Assembly (NCBI RefSeq): GCF_001590685.1
Contig: NZ_CP014616.1
Location: forward strand, 1,611,001-1,675,000
From: Sporosarcina psychrophila
GTDB taxonomy: Bacteria; Bacillota; Bacilli; Bacillales_A; Planococcaceae
Length of the DNA stretch: 64,000 nucleotides
Direction of reading: 5' to 3'
Every line of letters starts with the position of its first letter. Within the stretch, counting starts at the first letter, position 1. The position numbers and the translations under genes were made by a program. This document shows, piece by piece, positions 54,413 to 62,695 of this stretch. The notes below the pieces were generated by a model that saw nothing but the letters and a program-made list of their open reading frames with translations, made no database searches and was not told where the DNA came from.

Positions 54413-54426
54413 CCTGGGCTTTTTTT
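54397..54426 (+). terminator. argF terminator
   Basis: AGTCCAGG / CCTGGGCT stem around TTTTGATG, then a run of T. Confidence 0.85.
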
Positions 54427-54506
54427 GTATATTAAATCTAACTTAATGTTAATAATACTGTACACAATGTTAAGTTTAGTATACATTATGAATAGGAGGT
54501 GTCACG

Positions 54507-54710
54507 ATGTTAAAGAATCGGCTGAAAGAATTGCGAGCACGACATGATTTCACACAAATTGAACTGGCAAAACGTGTTGGCGTGACACGACAAACAATTG
54601 GCTTCATTGAAAAAGGAGAATTTTCTCCGTCAGTGACACTGTCATTGAGAATGGCACGTGCATTGGAATCTGACATTAACGAATTATTTTGGTTAGAAGG
54701 GGAGGAATGA
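54507..54710 (+). CDS. Short XRE family regulator
   Basis: 67 aa helix-turn-helix protein: LKNRLKELRARHDFTQIELA, VTRQTIGFIEKGEFSPSVTL, INELFW. Nearly the same type as the regulator at 39117-39323. AGGAGG RBS; the promoter region holds AATACTGTACAC..AGTATACATT dyad symmetry. Coupled to the membrane protein that follows. Confidence 0.9.
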   Translation: MLKNRLKELRARHDFTQIELAKRVGVTRQTIGFIEKGEFSPSVTLSLRMARALESDINELFWLEGEE

Positions 54711-54712
54711 CA

Positions 54713-55201
54713 ATGAAGAATGATATGAGAATTACGTATCCTCTATGGCAAATGGGTGTCATCGTTATAGCAATGCTCCTCACTTGGCTGGTTGGTTTAT
54801 CTTCTGTTTTCACAGTGGGAGATAGGAGCTTCGAGGTTAATGTACAAGGGGAATGGGGAGTGATTTGGGGAGTTGCGCTGCTTGTTTTCGTTTTCTATTT
54901 ATCGTTATTTACTTGGAATGTTGTCAAGCACAATAAACGGATGCCGAATTATAAAATTAATGTTTTCTCATGGAAGCCGCAAGAATATATGGAGGATGAC
55001 GAACTATTTCAAGAGGTTACGAAACGGGCGACAAAGAAAGTCTATACCTATTTTGTTTGGTCCATCCCAATTTTTGCTGGTTTGTCTTTAGGACTCCAAG
55101 TTGGAACGATTGGTGTGGTAATGGTTCTTTTACTTCTTTCAATGGGGCAATATTTAATTTATTACACAGAAGTCAGGAAATATACGGGGGTAGATGAATG
55201 A
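54713..55201 (+). CDS. Membrane protein paired with an XRE regulator
   Basis: 162 aa, four predicted membrane segments with a cytoplasmic block MEDDELFQEVTKRATKKVYT between segments 2 and 3, the same layout as 38638-39120. ATG 54713 is seven bases after GGGGAGG; ATG 54707 overlaps the upstream stop. Family tentative (DUF3169/DUF2178-like). Its stop overlaps the next gene, giving a three-gene unit. Confidence 0.7.
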   Translation: MKNDMRITYPLWQMGVIVIAMLLTWLVGLSSVFTVGDRSFEVNVQGEWGVIWGVALLVFVFYLSLFTWNVVKHNKRMPNYKINVFSWKPQEYMEDDELFQEVTKRATKKVYTYFVWSIPIFAGLSLGLQVGTIGVVMVLLLLSMGQYLIYYTEVRKYTGVDE

Positions 55202-55647
55202 TGTTTGAATATTTTTTAGTGTTTCTAGGTGCTGCCATTCCCTGGTTAGAAATCGCACTTGTCATCCCGCTAGGCATCATTAGAGGGTTGTCCCCGATTT
55301 GGGTCATGATCCTTGCATTCGTTGGTAATATGCTTACGGTGCTGATTCTCATTATTGCATTCCAAAAAGTGAAGGAATGGATGGAGTCAAGGAAAAAGAA
55401 GGATGGAAAAGAAGAATCGAAGCGGACTGAGCGTGGGAAACGAATCTGGAATAAATATGGTATGCCTGGACTCGCGTTGCTTGGTCCGGTTTTAATCGGA
55501 ACACATATTGCGGCGTTTATCGGATTGTTATTTGGGGCAAGTAAAGTGAACACGACAATTTGGATGACGATTAGCGTTGCGTTATGGACGCTTGTATTCG
55601 GCATTGCGACAGCGATGGGCTTCGATTTCTTCGTGGAAAACCTTTGA
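55198..55647 (+). CDS. Small multidrug export family protein
   Basis: 149 aa membrane protein of the Sm_multidrug_ex family: start FLGAAIPWLEIALVIPLGII, a charged cytoplasmic stretch (about 62-85), then GMPGLALLGPVLIGTHIAAF and IGLLFGASKVNTT. The family name derives from early annotation; transport activity is not established. Overlaps the previous stop (ATGATG). A degenerate second copy lies at 62335-62588. Confidence 0.82.
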   Translation: MMFEYFLVFLGAAIPWLEIALVIPLGIIRGLSPIWVMILAFVGNMLTVLILIIAFQKVKEWMESRKKKDGKEESKRTERGKRIWNKYGMPGLALLGPVLIGTHIAAFIGLLFGASKVNTTIWMTISVALWTLVFGIATAMGFDFFVENL

Positions 55648-55661
55648 ATCTAATAATACAG

Positions 55662-55697
55662 AAACAAACACGAAAGTTTAAACTTTCGTGTTTGTTT
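55662..55697. terminator. 36-bp perfect palindrome acting as terminator
   Basis: AAACAAACACGAAAGTTT (55662-55679) is exactly complementary to 55680-55697 with no spacer and is followed by TAGTTTTTT. Fifteen bases after the small multidrug export gene. Confidence 0.75.
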
Positions 55698-55740
55698 AGT
55701 TTTTTAAAAAAATGTTGGATCGACCACGGCCACTTCAACA

Positions 55741-55947
55741 ATTAAATGGTGAAGGAACTAGCAAAACACACTTTGCTTCCAATCATCAATGACTTACGGA
55801 CAGTTTCTATGACTTTGAACTTCTACCCAAAGGTTCTGCTGAAAGGTTTGAATCATTAGAATTGATAGTAATGATGTCTATGAAGCTGAATATATTGCTT
55901 ACAATAGTGAAGGTGTAGTGATTTATACTGGTAAACCTGGCGAGTAA
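55741..55947 (+). pseudogene. argF fragment joined to another gene remnant
   Basis: 55741-55805 closely matches argF around 53619-53684 (AAATGGTGAAGGAACTAGCA then ACACACTT..TTCCAAT.ATCAATG), corresponding to EMVKELAQHTSVPIINGLTD. It is followed by an unrelated open segment ending VYEAEYIAYNSEGVVIYTGK, then PGE-stop at 55945-55947, reminiscent of the C terminus of the lipoprotein that follows (IGYMPGE). Neither part has a start. Confidence 0.6.
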
Positions 55948-55970
55948 TAAGAAAAGTGGGTGAAAAGTAT

Positions 55971-56324
55971 ATGAAGTTGAAATTTTTATATTTAGCAATA
56001 ACAGCATTTTTGATTGTTGGTTGTTCAAATAACCAAGAAGTAGGGAATATCACTGATACAGATAGTTATGAAAATGTCAGAGAAGTTGCTTGGGCGTTTA
56101 TCGAAGAAAAAGGTTGGAATGACAATGCTAAAAAAGACTGGAAAAGTGCGAAAGTGAAGAAAATGATTGCGAATAATAGCTATGAATTGTTGGATAAAAC
56201 TTATGAAGGAAAAGAGATATTAATCGTTTCTTTTGAAGACAAAGAGAATGTTGTGGTTGGTACCCCTTTAATACTTATTGACCCCAATCTCAATGAAGTA
56301 ATTGGCTATATGCCAGGTGAATAA
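55971..56324 (+). CDS. Small lipoprotein
   Basis: 117 aa. Signal peptide with lipobox IVGC at Cys18 (FLYLAITAFLIVGCSNN), then an 95-aa domain with REVAWAFIEEKGWNDNAKKD and a C-terminal beta-rich part. ATG 55971 is favoured; a GTG 15 bases upstream is also in frame. Function unknown. Gene fragments with a similar end lie just upstream, hinting at past duplication. Confidence 0.75.
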   Translation: MKLKFLYLAITAFLIVGCSNNQEVGNITDTDSYENVREVAWAFIEEKGWNDNAKKDWKSAKVKKMIANNSYELLDKTYEGKEILIVSFEDKENVVVGTPLILIDPNLNEVIGYMPGE

Positions 56325-56427
56325 ATCCCTTGTTTAAGCAAAGATGGCTTTAATTGAAAAAGATAAGTACGCTAAAATGAAAATCGCTCGGATTGATATG
56401 AAGCCAATGAAAAAGTCATATTTCCTT

Positions 56428-56590
56428 CAATCCCGTTGATTTTCGTTCCGAGCGGATGCTTTCCGCAGGCACGGCTTTAGCCAATCGAAAAGCAAAGGGT
56501 TCGATTTGCCGTATTTCTGTGTTCTTTGCAGAAATTAGGTCATTCTTGACCCTTGCTCGCAAAAGCCGCTTTTCACTACAATCAACTAGT
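56428..56590. repeat. Dispersed palindromic repeat
   Basis: GTTGATTTTCGTTCCGAGCG at the left and, in reverse complement, GTTGATTGTAGTGAAAAGCG at the right form imperfect inverted ends around a 160-bp non-coding body. The CGTTCC-AGCGGA-GCTTTCCGC wording is common in intergenic repeats of Bacillales. The following AAAGAACTTTTTCAGTGGCC resembles the end of the IS1182 element but is too short to assign. No gene is seen in 56325-56852. Confidence 0.5.
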
Positions 56591-56852
56591 TCTTACTATG
56601 AAAAAGAACTTTTTCAGTGGCCGCATTGATATCCAAGCGATTTTTTGTGCTAAGTTTAATGTTATTTAACTTGTTGAACAATATGTTATTTGTTGTCTTC
56701 CAACCTTATATCCACATTACCGGAGCTACTTAGGTTTCTTGGGCATGTTTTATCTTATCGAATTCCCTTGAAAATTAAAAAACTATAATTGGTTGGAAAT
56801 TTCTGCGAATTCAATGTATACTTTGAGTATCAAAAAAAAGGGAGATTAGCCT

Positions 56853-56924
56853 ATGTTATCGAGCATTGCAGTAGAAGTTTTAAAAGAATTAAGTGAACAA
56901 AAAAACTTCGCAAGGGCACAGTAG
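56853..56924 (+). CDS. 23-codon ORF upstream of a GNAT acetyltransferase
   Basis: ATG 56853 is eight bases after AAAGGGAG, and a promoter-like TTGGAA-18-TATACT lies upstream (TATACT near 56817). The peptide starts MLSSIAVEVLKELSEQKN and ends FARAQ. It ends 53 bases before the acetyltransferase start. It may be a leader peptide for translational attenuation or a remnant. Confidence 0.45.
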   Translation: MLSSIAVEVLKELSEQKNFARAQ

Positions 56925-56948
56925 AATATCGCAAACCCTTACTGCTGA

Positions 56949-56969
56949 CCCCTGCAATTTAATTGGGGG
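56949..56969 (+). promoter_or_regulatory. Hairpin covering the acetyltransferase RBS
   Basis: CCCC (56949-56952) can pair with GGGG (56965-56968), with an inner CAAT/ATTG stem; the GGGGGA is the SD of the gene at 56978. The upstream GGG..CAGTA (56914-56923) could compete by pairing with TACTGCTGACCC (56940-56951). Confidence 0.45.
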
Positions 56970-56977
56970 ACATTAAA

Positions 56978-57535
56978 TTGATTAAGCATTATAGTGAGAG
57001 TTTTTTATCAGGAAATAAAATTGCTTTACGTAAAATTACAAAAGAGGATTATGCGAATTTCTTTGCAATTGAAGATATAATGGAAAGTCGTTTATTAATG
57101 AATGATGGTATTCCATTTCCACCTACTGAGGCGGACCACGAGAAATTTCTTAGTGAGATTAGTTCTGAGAAAGATGACTACATGTTTGCAATCGAACTTA
57201 AAGACGAAAAACTATTCATTGGAACTATCGCTGTTTACTTAGTGAACTGGAAAAGTAGTACTTGTCACGTTGGTGTTTCAATAGGACCTGAAAACCAAGG
57301 AAAAGGCTATGGAACCGATTCAATGAAAGTATTGGTAGATTTTATTTTTAATTATATGAATTTAAATAAAGTGAAACTTCAAGTATTTGGCTATAACAAA
57401 AGGGCGATTTGTTCTTATGAAAAATGTGGTTTTCTTTTGGAAGGTACTCTAAAAGAAGAACTCTTTAGATTTGGTAAGTATCATGATATTTATATTATGG
57501 GTTTACTTAGAAAAGATTGGGATTGTAAGACATAA
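56978..57535 (+). CDS. GNAT family N-acetyltransferase
   Basis: 185 aa. Acetyl-CoA binding motif IGPENQGKGYGTDSMKVLVD and the preceding HVGVSI strand; overall resembles the RimJ/RimL and SpeG branch (ALRKITKEDYANFFAIE, NKRAICSYEKCGFLLEGTLK). Substrate unknown; candidates are antibiotics, polyamines or protein N termini. TTG 56978 is seven bases after GGGGGA. Confidence 0.85.
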   Translation: MIKHYSESFLSGNKIALRKITKEDYANFFAIEDIMESRLLMNDGIPFPPTEADHEKFLSEISSEKDDYMFAIELKDEKLFIGTIAVYLVNWKSSTCHVGVSIGPENQGKGYGTDSMKVLVDFIFNYMNLNKVKLQVFGYNKRAICSYEKCGFLLEGTLKEELFRFGKYHDIYIMGLLRKDWDCKT

Positions 57536-57552
57536 TTAACCTTTGAATAGGC

Positions 57553-57576
57553 AGACCAGTTAAATGGTCTGTTTTT
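57553..57576 (+). terminator. Terminator after the GNAT gene
   Basis: AGACCA / TGGTCT short stem followed by GTTTTT. Confidence 0.65.
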
Positions 57577-57902
57577 ATATCTCTTTTTCAGCGAACGAGC
57601 GCATTAGCATAAGTAATGGAGCTTAAGCAGCTCCTTTTTATAATTTCAATTATGATTGTGTAATTCTCTTTTAAACGTTAATTGTATACTATTGTCTTTA
57701 TTGTTTTTTCACTTTTTTGTTACTGGATTATTTTTGCATCTAATTTATTTCACTACCGAATGCTTTAGTTTAAGAATCGGCTTCCTTACGGGGGAGCTTT
57801 TTCTTATTGAGTGAGAGGTAAATACTTCCGTGAACGTAAAAATATGTGAATTTTCTATTATGAATGATATAATTCAAAATAAGTAACGGAGGGAGGGGCG
57901 TA
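57577..57902. promoter_or_regulatory. Gap with the probable pbpA promoter
   Basis: A weak hairpin GGAGC/GCTCC with TTTTT is at 57618-57639. An extended -10 TGATATAAT at 57865-57873 lies 29 bases before pbpA, with RBS GGAGGGAGGGG in between. Nothing else recognised. Confidence 0.5.
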
Positions 57903-60056
57903 ATGAAAAAACAGATACGCAAGGCGGATCAGGCTAAAATACGCCAACGAAAACAGATCGTATTGCGAATGAACTTCCTATTCTTTTCAATCTTTGTCCT
58001 ATTTTCATTGCTCATTTTCCGCCTTGGTTATTTACAAATCGTTAAAGGTGAAGAGTATTCCCGTGAGTTGGAAAAAAAGGAAGAAATACCCGTCAACACA
58101 AGTGTGCCAAGGGGAAGAATATTTGACCGTATGGGGTTTGTTCTAGTTGATAATGATCCGAAGAACGCCATTACATATACGAAAATGACGTCGACGACTT
58201 CAGCCGAGATGCTTAAAGTTGCTGAGCAACTTGCGGTCTTGATTGAACAAGAGACGAAAAGGATTACCCCTGGAGATAAGAGAGACTTTTGGATTTTAAA
58301 GAATTCAAAAGCAGCAACGGAAAAAGTTTCTATAAAGGAACAAGAGAGACTTGAAAAGGATAGTAAGCTTTCACGGACGGAATTGCAGAAGAAGATTAAT
58401 AGGCTTACACGAAAACGAATTACGGACGAAGAAATTGATTCTTTTACGGAAGAGGAGCTAGAAGTACTTGCGATTTACAGAGAAATGATGTCGGGCTATG
58501 CATACTCACCGCAAATAGTGAAAAGTGGAAATGTGACGGACGAGGAATTCGCAACTGTATCTGAACGTCTAGGAGAGTTACCGGGCGTGGATACAACGAC
58601 AGATTGGGAACGTGTGAGAAGATCAGACAATACGATTCTAGGGACAACCACGAGCCCCATTGAAGGTATTCCTAAATCCCGTGAGAATTATTTCTTGGCA
58701 CGGGATTATTCAGGAAATGACCGTGTTGGAAAAAGTTATATTGAGCAATATTATGAGGATTTGTTAAAAGGGCAAAAAACAATTGTGAAGAATATTAAAG
58801 ATCGTAGTGGGCGTGTCGTCGAAACGAAAACAATCCGACAAGGCGAACCTGGTAAGGATCTTATTCTGACGATTGATAGTGAACTGAATCAGACAATTGA
58901 AAGTATTGTATCGGATAAACTGTTGGAATTGAAAAGAGGGCCAAATACCGGAGAATTGGACAGGGCTTTTGTAGTTATGATGAATCCAAATAACGGTGAA
59001 GTTCTTTCGCTTGTAGGTAAGCAAGTTGTTACGAATCCAGAAACAGGAAAACTCGAAATATGGGACTATGCATATGGTACATTTACTGCGAACCATGAAG
59101 CGGGATCAACAGTGAAGATGGCGACGCTTCTTACGGGGTATCAGGAAAATGTGGTACGTATCGGCGAAACGAAGATAGATGAACCGATTAGAATCGGTGG
59201 AATTACAAAAAGATCGCTGTTTAATCAAGACTCTAGGGTTGCTGTAACTGATATTGAAGCAATCGGCAAGTCTTCGAACGTTTATATGTTCCGTATCGCA
59301 ATGGCTATGGCGGATTCTAACAACAGCACTGAAGGAGCGAAACGCATTAGGGAAAATGCATTTGATACGTTCCGACAATCTTTCGCGTCTTTTGGACTTG
59401 GAACAAAAACTGGCATTGACTTACCGGGGGAGTCACCCGGTCTGATTGGCGAAAGTAATTCAATCGGTATTTTAATGGATTTATCCATCGGGCAGTTCGA
59501 TACCTATACAACACTTCAATTGGCTCAATACGTCTCAACAATTGCAAATGGCGGTTATCGGATAGCTCCAAAAGTATTAAAAGAAATACGCGAACCATCT
59601 GAGGATGGTGAAATTCTTGGTTCTCTCATTCAAGAAACAGAGGTCAATATTTTAAATAGGATTCATAGTACTGATGCGGAAATTGATCAAGTGAAGCGTG
59701 GTATGCATTACGTGTATTATGCACCTAAAGGAACGGCCTCGAATCATTTTGCTGGAAAAGACTATGATGGAGCAGGGAAGACGGGAACCGCACAAGCATT
59801 CAGTTCAGGGAAATCGACAATCAATCTATCTCATGTGGGGTTTGCACCTTACGAAAATCCGGAAATTGCTTATGCGGTTCTTATCCCAAACATTACTACA
59901 AAGCCAGGAGATCACACGGCTGGTGCTCAAAATAAGATTATCCAACAAGCAGTAGACGAATATTTTAAACTAAAAGTAAAAAGAGCTAAAGAAGAAATTT
60001 CTACAGCAGCCGAGCAACCAATTATACAGGCACCTAAAAAAGAATCTGAAAAATAA
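57903..60056 (+). CDS. Class B penicillin-binding protein (PBP2/PbpA type)
   Basis: 717 aa monofunctional transpeptidase of the lateral wall. One N-terminal membrane segment (about 25-47), dimerisation domain (SVPRGRIFDR near residue 70) and transpeptidase domain with Ser402 in GSTVK, the SSN triad at 457-459 and KTG at 626-628 (GAGKTGTAQ). A charged insertion around 120-210 is typical of Bacillus PbpA/PBP3-like proteins. The C-terminal tail is hydrophilic. Monocistronic with a strong terminator. Confidence 0.92.
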   Translation: MKKQIRKADQAKIRQRKQIVLRMNFLFFSIFVLFSLLIFRLGYLQIVKGEEYSRELEKKEEIPVNTSVPRGRIFDRMGFVLVDNDPKNAITYTKMTSTTSAEMLKVAEQLAVLIEQETKRITPGDKRDFWILKNSKAATEKVSIKEQERLEKDSKLSRTELQKKINRLTRKRITDEEIDSFTEEELEVLAIYREMMSGYAYSPQIVKSGNVTDEEFATVSERLGELPGVDTTTDWERVRRSDNTILGTTTSPIEGIPKSRENYFLARDYSGNDRVGKSYIEQYYEDLLKGQKTIVKNIKDRSGRVVETKTIRQGEPGKDLILTIDSELNQTIESIVSDKLLELKRGPNTGELDRAFVVMMNPNNGEVLSLVGKQVVTNPETGKLEIWDYAYGTFTANHEAGSTVKMATLLTGYQENVVRIGETKIDEPIRIGGITKRSLFNQDSRVAVTDIEAIGKSSNVYMFRIAMAMADSNNSTEGAKRIRENAFDTFRQSFASFGLGTKTGIDLPGESPGLIGESNSIGILMDLSIGQFDTYTTLQLAQYVSTIANGGYRIAPKVLKEIREPSEDGEILGSLIQETEVNILNRIHSTDAEIDQVKRGMHYVYYAPKGTASNHFAGKDYDGAGKTGTAQAFSSGKSTINLSHVGFAPYENPEIAYAVLIPNITTKPGDHTAGAQNKIIQQAVDEYFKLKVKRAKEEISTAAEQPIIQAPKKESEK

Positions 60057-60093
60057 AAGTAGGGAAACCAGAAGAATGGTTTCCCTACTTTTT
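60055..60093 (+). terminator. Terminator after the PBP2 gene
   Basis: 16-bp perfect stem AAAAGTAGGGAAACCA with its complement around six bases, then T. It overlaps the stop codon. No gene is seen from here to the next promoter at 60341. Confidence 0.93.
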
Positions 60094-60340
60094 CAATAGA
60101 TAAAAGCCTAAGCCGCTATTTATGATGAAAATGAAATTAAGCTCTTCGAAAAGAGAATCCGCTCCTATAAAATACGTACAGTCTTCTTGTCAATTAATTT
60201 TAAAAGAATATTCATGGATATTCCTCCGCCTATCGCTAAGAAAAAACTCCTAGAATTCTAAAATAACCCCTTCAAATAAGGCGTGTTCTTTGTCATCTGA
60301 AATTCGAAAAAACTGAAAACTATAATTCTGGGTAAAATTT

Positions 60341-60370
60341 TGTTATACTTACAAACAGACCAGTTGGTAT
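60341..60370 (+). promoter_or_regulatory. tetR promoter and candidate operator
   Basis: Extended -10 TGTTATACT (60341-60349) followed by AGACCAGTTGGTAT (60357-60370), whose ACCA-GT-TGGT core is a dyad of the kind used by LmrA/YxaF-type TetR repressors; likely autoregulation. Confidence 0.5.
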
Positions 60371-60391
60371 GCGGAAGGAGATACATCAAAT

Positions 60392-60955
60392 ATGGATATA
60401 AAATCGCAATTAATTGATACTGCTACGACCCTTTTTCAACAAAAAGGATATAAAAATGTTGGACTTAACGAGATTTTAAAAGCTTGTAATGTTACAAAAG
60501 GAGCGCTCTATCATCATTTTCCAAACGGAAAAGAAGAATTATTGATTATTTGTTTACAAGGTTTAAATGAGGCCATTACCACAGATATCAAAGCTATTTT
60601 CAGCAGGCATCTATCAGCTAAGGACGCCATACTCTCAATGATTGATAAGTTAATTCGGGATTTTGAAAAAAGTGGCACCATTATCGGCTATACATTTAGT
60701 AGCATTGTCAGTGAAATGGCAACGATGAGTGAACCAGTCCGTACTGCTTGTAGTGCTCTATATGAAAACATTCAACACCTTTACTATGAGAAACTTATAA
60801 CGGAAGGCTATTCGAGTGAATCAGCTTCCGCTATCGCATTGTTGATGACAGCTTCGATTGAGGGTGCAATGATGCTTTGTTTGACGCAAAAATCCGCAAC
60901 ACCTTTGAAAACAATTGCCACATTATTGCCGGGTATATTAAAAGTGAACAAGTAA
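60392..60955 (+). CDS. TetR/AcrR family regulator, YxaF/LmrA-like
   Basis: 187 aa. N-terminal helix-turn-helix (IDTATTLFQQKGYKNVGLNE, CNVTKGALYHHFPNGKEELL) and a C-terminal ligand domain of the LmrA/YxaF type. Precedes a DUF2798 membrane protein gene by 190 bases, a possible target. RBS AAGGAG. Confidence 0.88.
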   Translation: MDIKSQLIDTATTLFQQKGYKNVGLNEILKACNVTKGALYHHFPNGKEELLIICLQGLNEAITTDIKAIFSRHLSAKDAILSMIDKLIRDFEKSGTIIGYTFSSIVSEMATMSEPVRTACSALYENIQHLYYEKLITEGYSSESASAIALLMTASIEGAMMLCLTQKSATPLKTIATLLPGILKVNK

Positions 60956-61143
60956 ATTCGACAGAACCCGTTAATATTGTGTTTGTTAAACTGAGTGCAT
61001 CTTTAGTGTAAATTACATTTACTGCGGTTTTATTGATATATCTTACGATTATTCACTCCATAGCGTGATTTGTTATTGGCATATTCATCGATGTATTTAA
61101 CGTAGGTCTCAAATATGAATTTTGAAAGGAAGAAAAACAAACT

Positions 61144-61659
61144 ATGCATCAAGAAAACAGACTACCGAAAAACAGTAAAGAGGGCGCGTTATTTGGCGCA
61201 ATTATCGTAACATTATCAGTATTAACAATGGGACCAATCAATATGATCCTTGCTGCTGGAGGCTTCAACAAAGATGTTGCAATGAACATGCTAATCGTGT
61301 TACCTATTATTTGGGTTTTCGTCATGATAATTGAACCGGTAGCAATCGGTCGTTTTGCAGAATTTTTATCATCTAAATTCATTTCGCCAACAGATGGTTT
61401 TGCTGCTCGTATTATGTTCCGTACAATTTTCACAGTATTAGGTATGTCATTTACAATGACATTTGTTGGGGTTATCATTGGGGATGGTTTTACAACTGAT
61501 ATCTTTGCACACTTTATCCAAATCTGGCCCCGTAACTTCTTACTCGCCCTATTTTTAGAGAGCGTAGTTATCCAACCATTTGCACGTTTAGTAATGGTTA
61601 AAATGCACGCAGCGCAAGATAGAAAAGCCGCAGTTCAAACGAATACACAAAATATCTGA
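61144..61659 (+). CDS. DUF2798 membrane protein
   Basis: 171 aa with four membrane segments arranged as two similar halves (GALFGAIIVTLSVLTMGPIN and RIMFRTIFTVLGMSFTMTFV). DUF2798 proteins have unknown function and often follow TetR/MarR regulators. Basic N and C termini. Ends at a strong terminator. Confidence 0.82.
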   Translation: MHQENRLPKNSKEGALFGAIIVTLSVLTMGPINMILAAGGFNKDVAMNMLIVLPIIWVFVMIIEPVAIGRFAEFLSSKFISPTDGFAARIMFRTIFTVLGMSFTMTFVGVIIGDGFTTDIFAHFIQIWPRNFLLALFLESVVIQPFARLVMVKMHAAQDRKAAVQTNTQNI

Positions 61660-61702
61660 AAAAATCGCTCAGACTTTTCAAAAAGTCTGAGCGATTTTTT
61701 TA
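61660..61702. terminator. Bidirectional terminator between DUF2798 and uspA genes
   Basis: Near-perfect 20-bp stem (AATCGCTCAGACTTTT and its complement around CAA) with A and T runs outside. Confidence 0.93.
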
Positions 61703-61706
61703 TTAT

Positions 61707-62144
61707 TCATTCAGCAGGCGTACGGACGACTAAAACATCGCATTTAGCTGAACGTACGATTGCTTCAGATACAGAACCAATTAAGTAGCGCTCTACTGGC
61801 GTATGCCCCGTAGCGCCGCAAATAATTAAGTCTGCCTTCACCAATTTAGCAATCTCTTTTGTAATCACCGTTTTAGGTGAACCATATTCAATAATGATAG
61901 TTACATTTTCAACGCGAGCAGCTGCGCGTGCTTTATAGCGTTCTAAAATTTGTTGAGATTGTTCTTTGACTTGCCCAGCAATTTCTTTATCAAGAGGTCC
62001 CAAGTAGCGCGTATCAATAATGTTAACGAGGTTTAATTGTGATCCTTTATTTCGATATGCAATCTCAAGTGATTTACGAAATGCATAATCGGCCTCTTTT
62101 GAACCGTCTACAGCTACTACAATACTTTTATAACCAGTTGCCAT
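61707..62144 (-). CDS. Universal stress protein UspA family
   Basis: 145 aa, alpha/beta nucleotide-binding fold. ATP-binding signature GATGHTPVERYLIGSVSEAI and N-terminal IVVAVDGSKEADYAF. ATP-binding UspA proteins respond to stress and starvation. ATG 62144 behind AAAGGAG. Confidence 0.92.
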   Translation of the reverse strand: MATGYKSIVVAVDGSKEADYAFRKSLEIAYRNKGSQLNLVNIIDTRYLGPLDKEIAGQVKEQSQQILERYKARAAARVENVTIIIEYGSPKTVITKEIAKLVKADLIICGATGHTPVERYLIGSVSEAIVRSAKCDVLVVRTPAE

Positions 62145-62334
62145 TAGTCATAATCTCCTTTTTAAATTATGTAATAAATCAGTTGTAGTTATTTTGAATT
62201 CACATTTTTTGATTTTTTCATGAACAAATACAATATAACATTAATCACTGCAAATACTAAAACGACTATAAAGTTTTTCAGATTATCCAATATACTTTTC
62301 TTCGAGTTTTTCTTTCTATTTTCACTTCTTTTTA

Positions 62335-62588
62335 AAAAGTGGATAGATGGGGTTGTGGAAAAAGGAAGATGGAAAAGGGGATTCGAAGTGGACCGAATGG
62401 GACAAATGAATTTGAAGTAAATAAAGCATACATGGATTGGTACGCATACCGCGGCGCTCATCGGGTTATTGTTTGGAGCAAGCAAAGTGAACACAACCAT
62501 ATGGATGACCATCCGTATTGCATTATGGATACTTGTGTTTGGCTTTGTAACGGCGATGGGCTTTGATTTCTTTTTGGAAAATAGCTAG
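62335..62588 (+). pseudogene. Degenerate copy of the small multidrug export gene
   Basis: The 3' part (from about 62452) translates as TAALIGLLFGASKVNTTIWM then TIRIALWILVFG..MGFDFFLENS-stop, closely matching the C terminus of the gene at 55198-55647. Upstream, nucleotide similarity continues (GGAAAAAGGAAGATGGAAAA..TCGAAG.GGAC) but with frameshifts and a deletion of the central membrane segment, and no start remains. On the opposite strand (62189-62290) a short hydrophobic open segment (FIVVLVFAVINVILYLF) is unassigned. Confidence 0.75.
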
Positions 62589-62600
62589 TTCTTAAAATAC

Positions 62601-62629
62601 AAAAGCCGCTCAATTAATGAGCGGCTTTA
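62601..62629. terminator. Terminator hairpin upstream of sspI 3' end
   Basis: AAAAGCCGCTCA / TGAGCGGCTTT around ATTAA; read on the minus strand it follows sspI. Confidence 0.8.
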
Positions 62630-62695
62630 CGTTTATCCAAACGCCGTGATAGAAGATTGCGCCGGTGATAGTGCTCCGTGCAATCTTTGAATAAT

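Noticed and set aside
56606..56622. TTTTTCAGTGGCC as a remnant end of the IS1182 element
   Set aside because: Only about 10 bases match the IS end, too few to distinguish from chance; similar short strings also occur inside family I elements.
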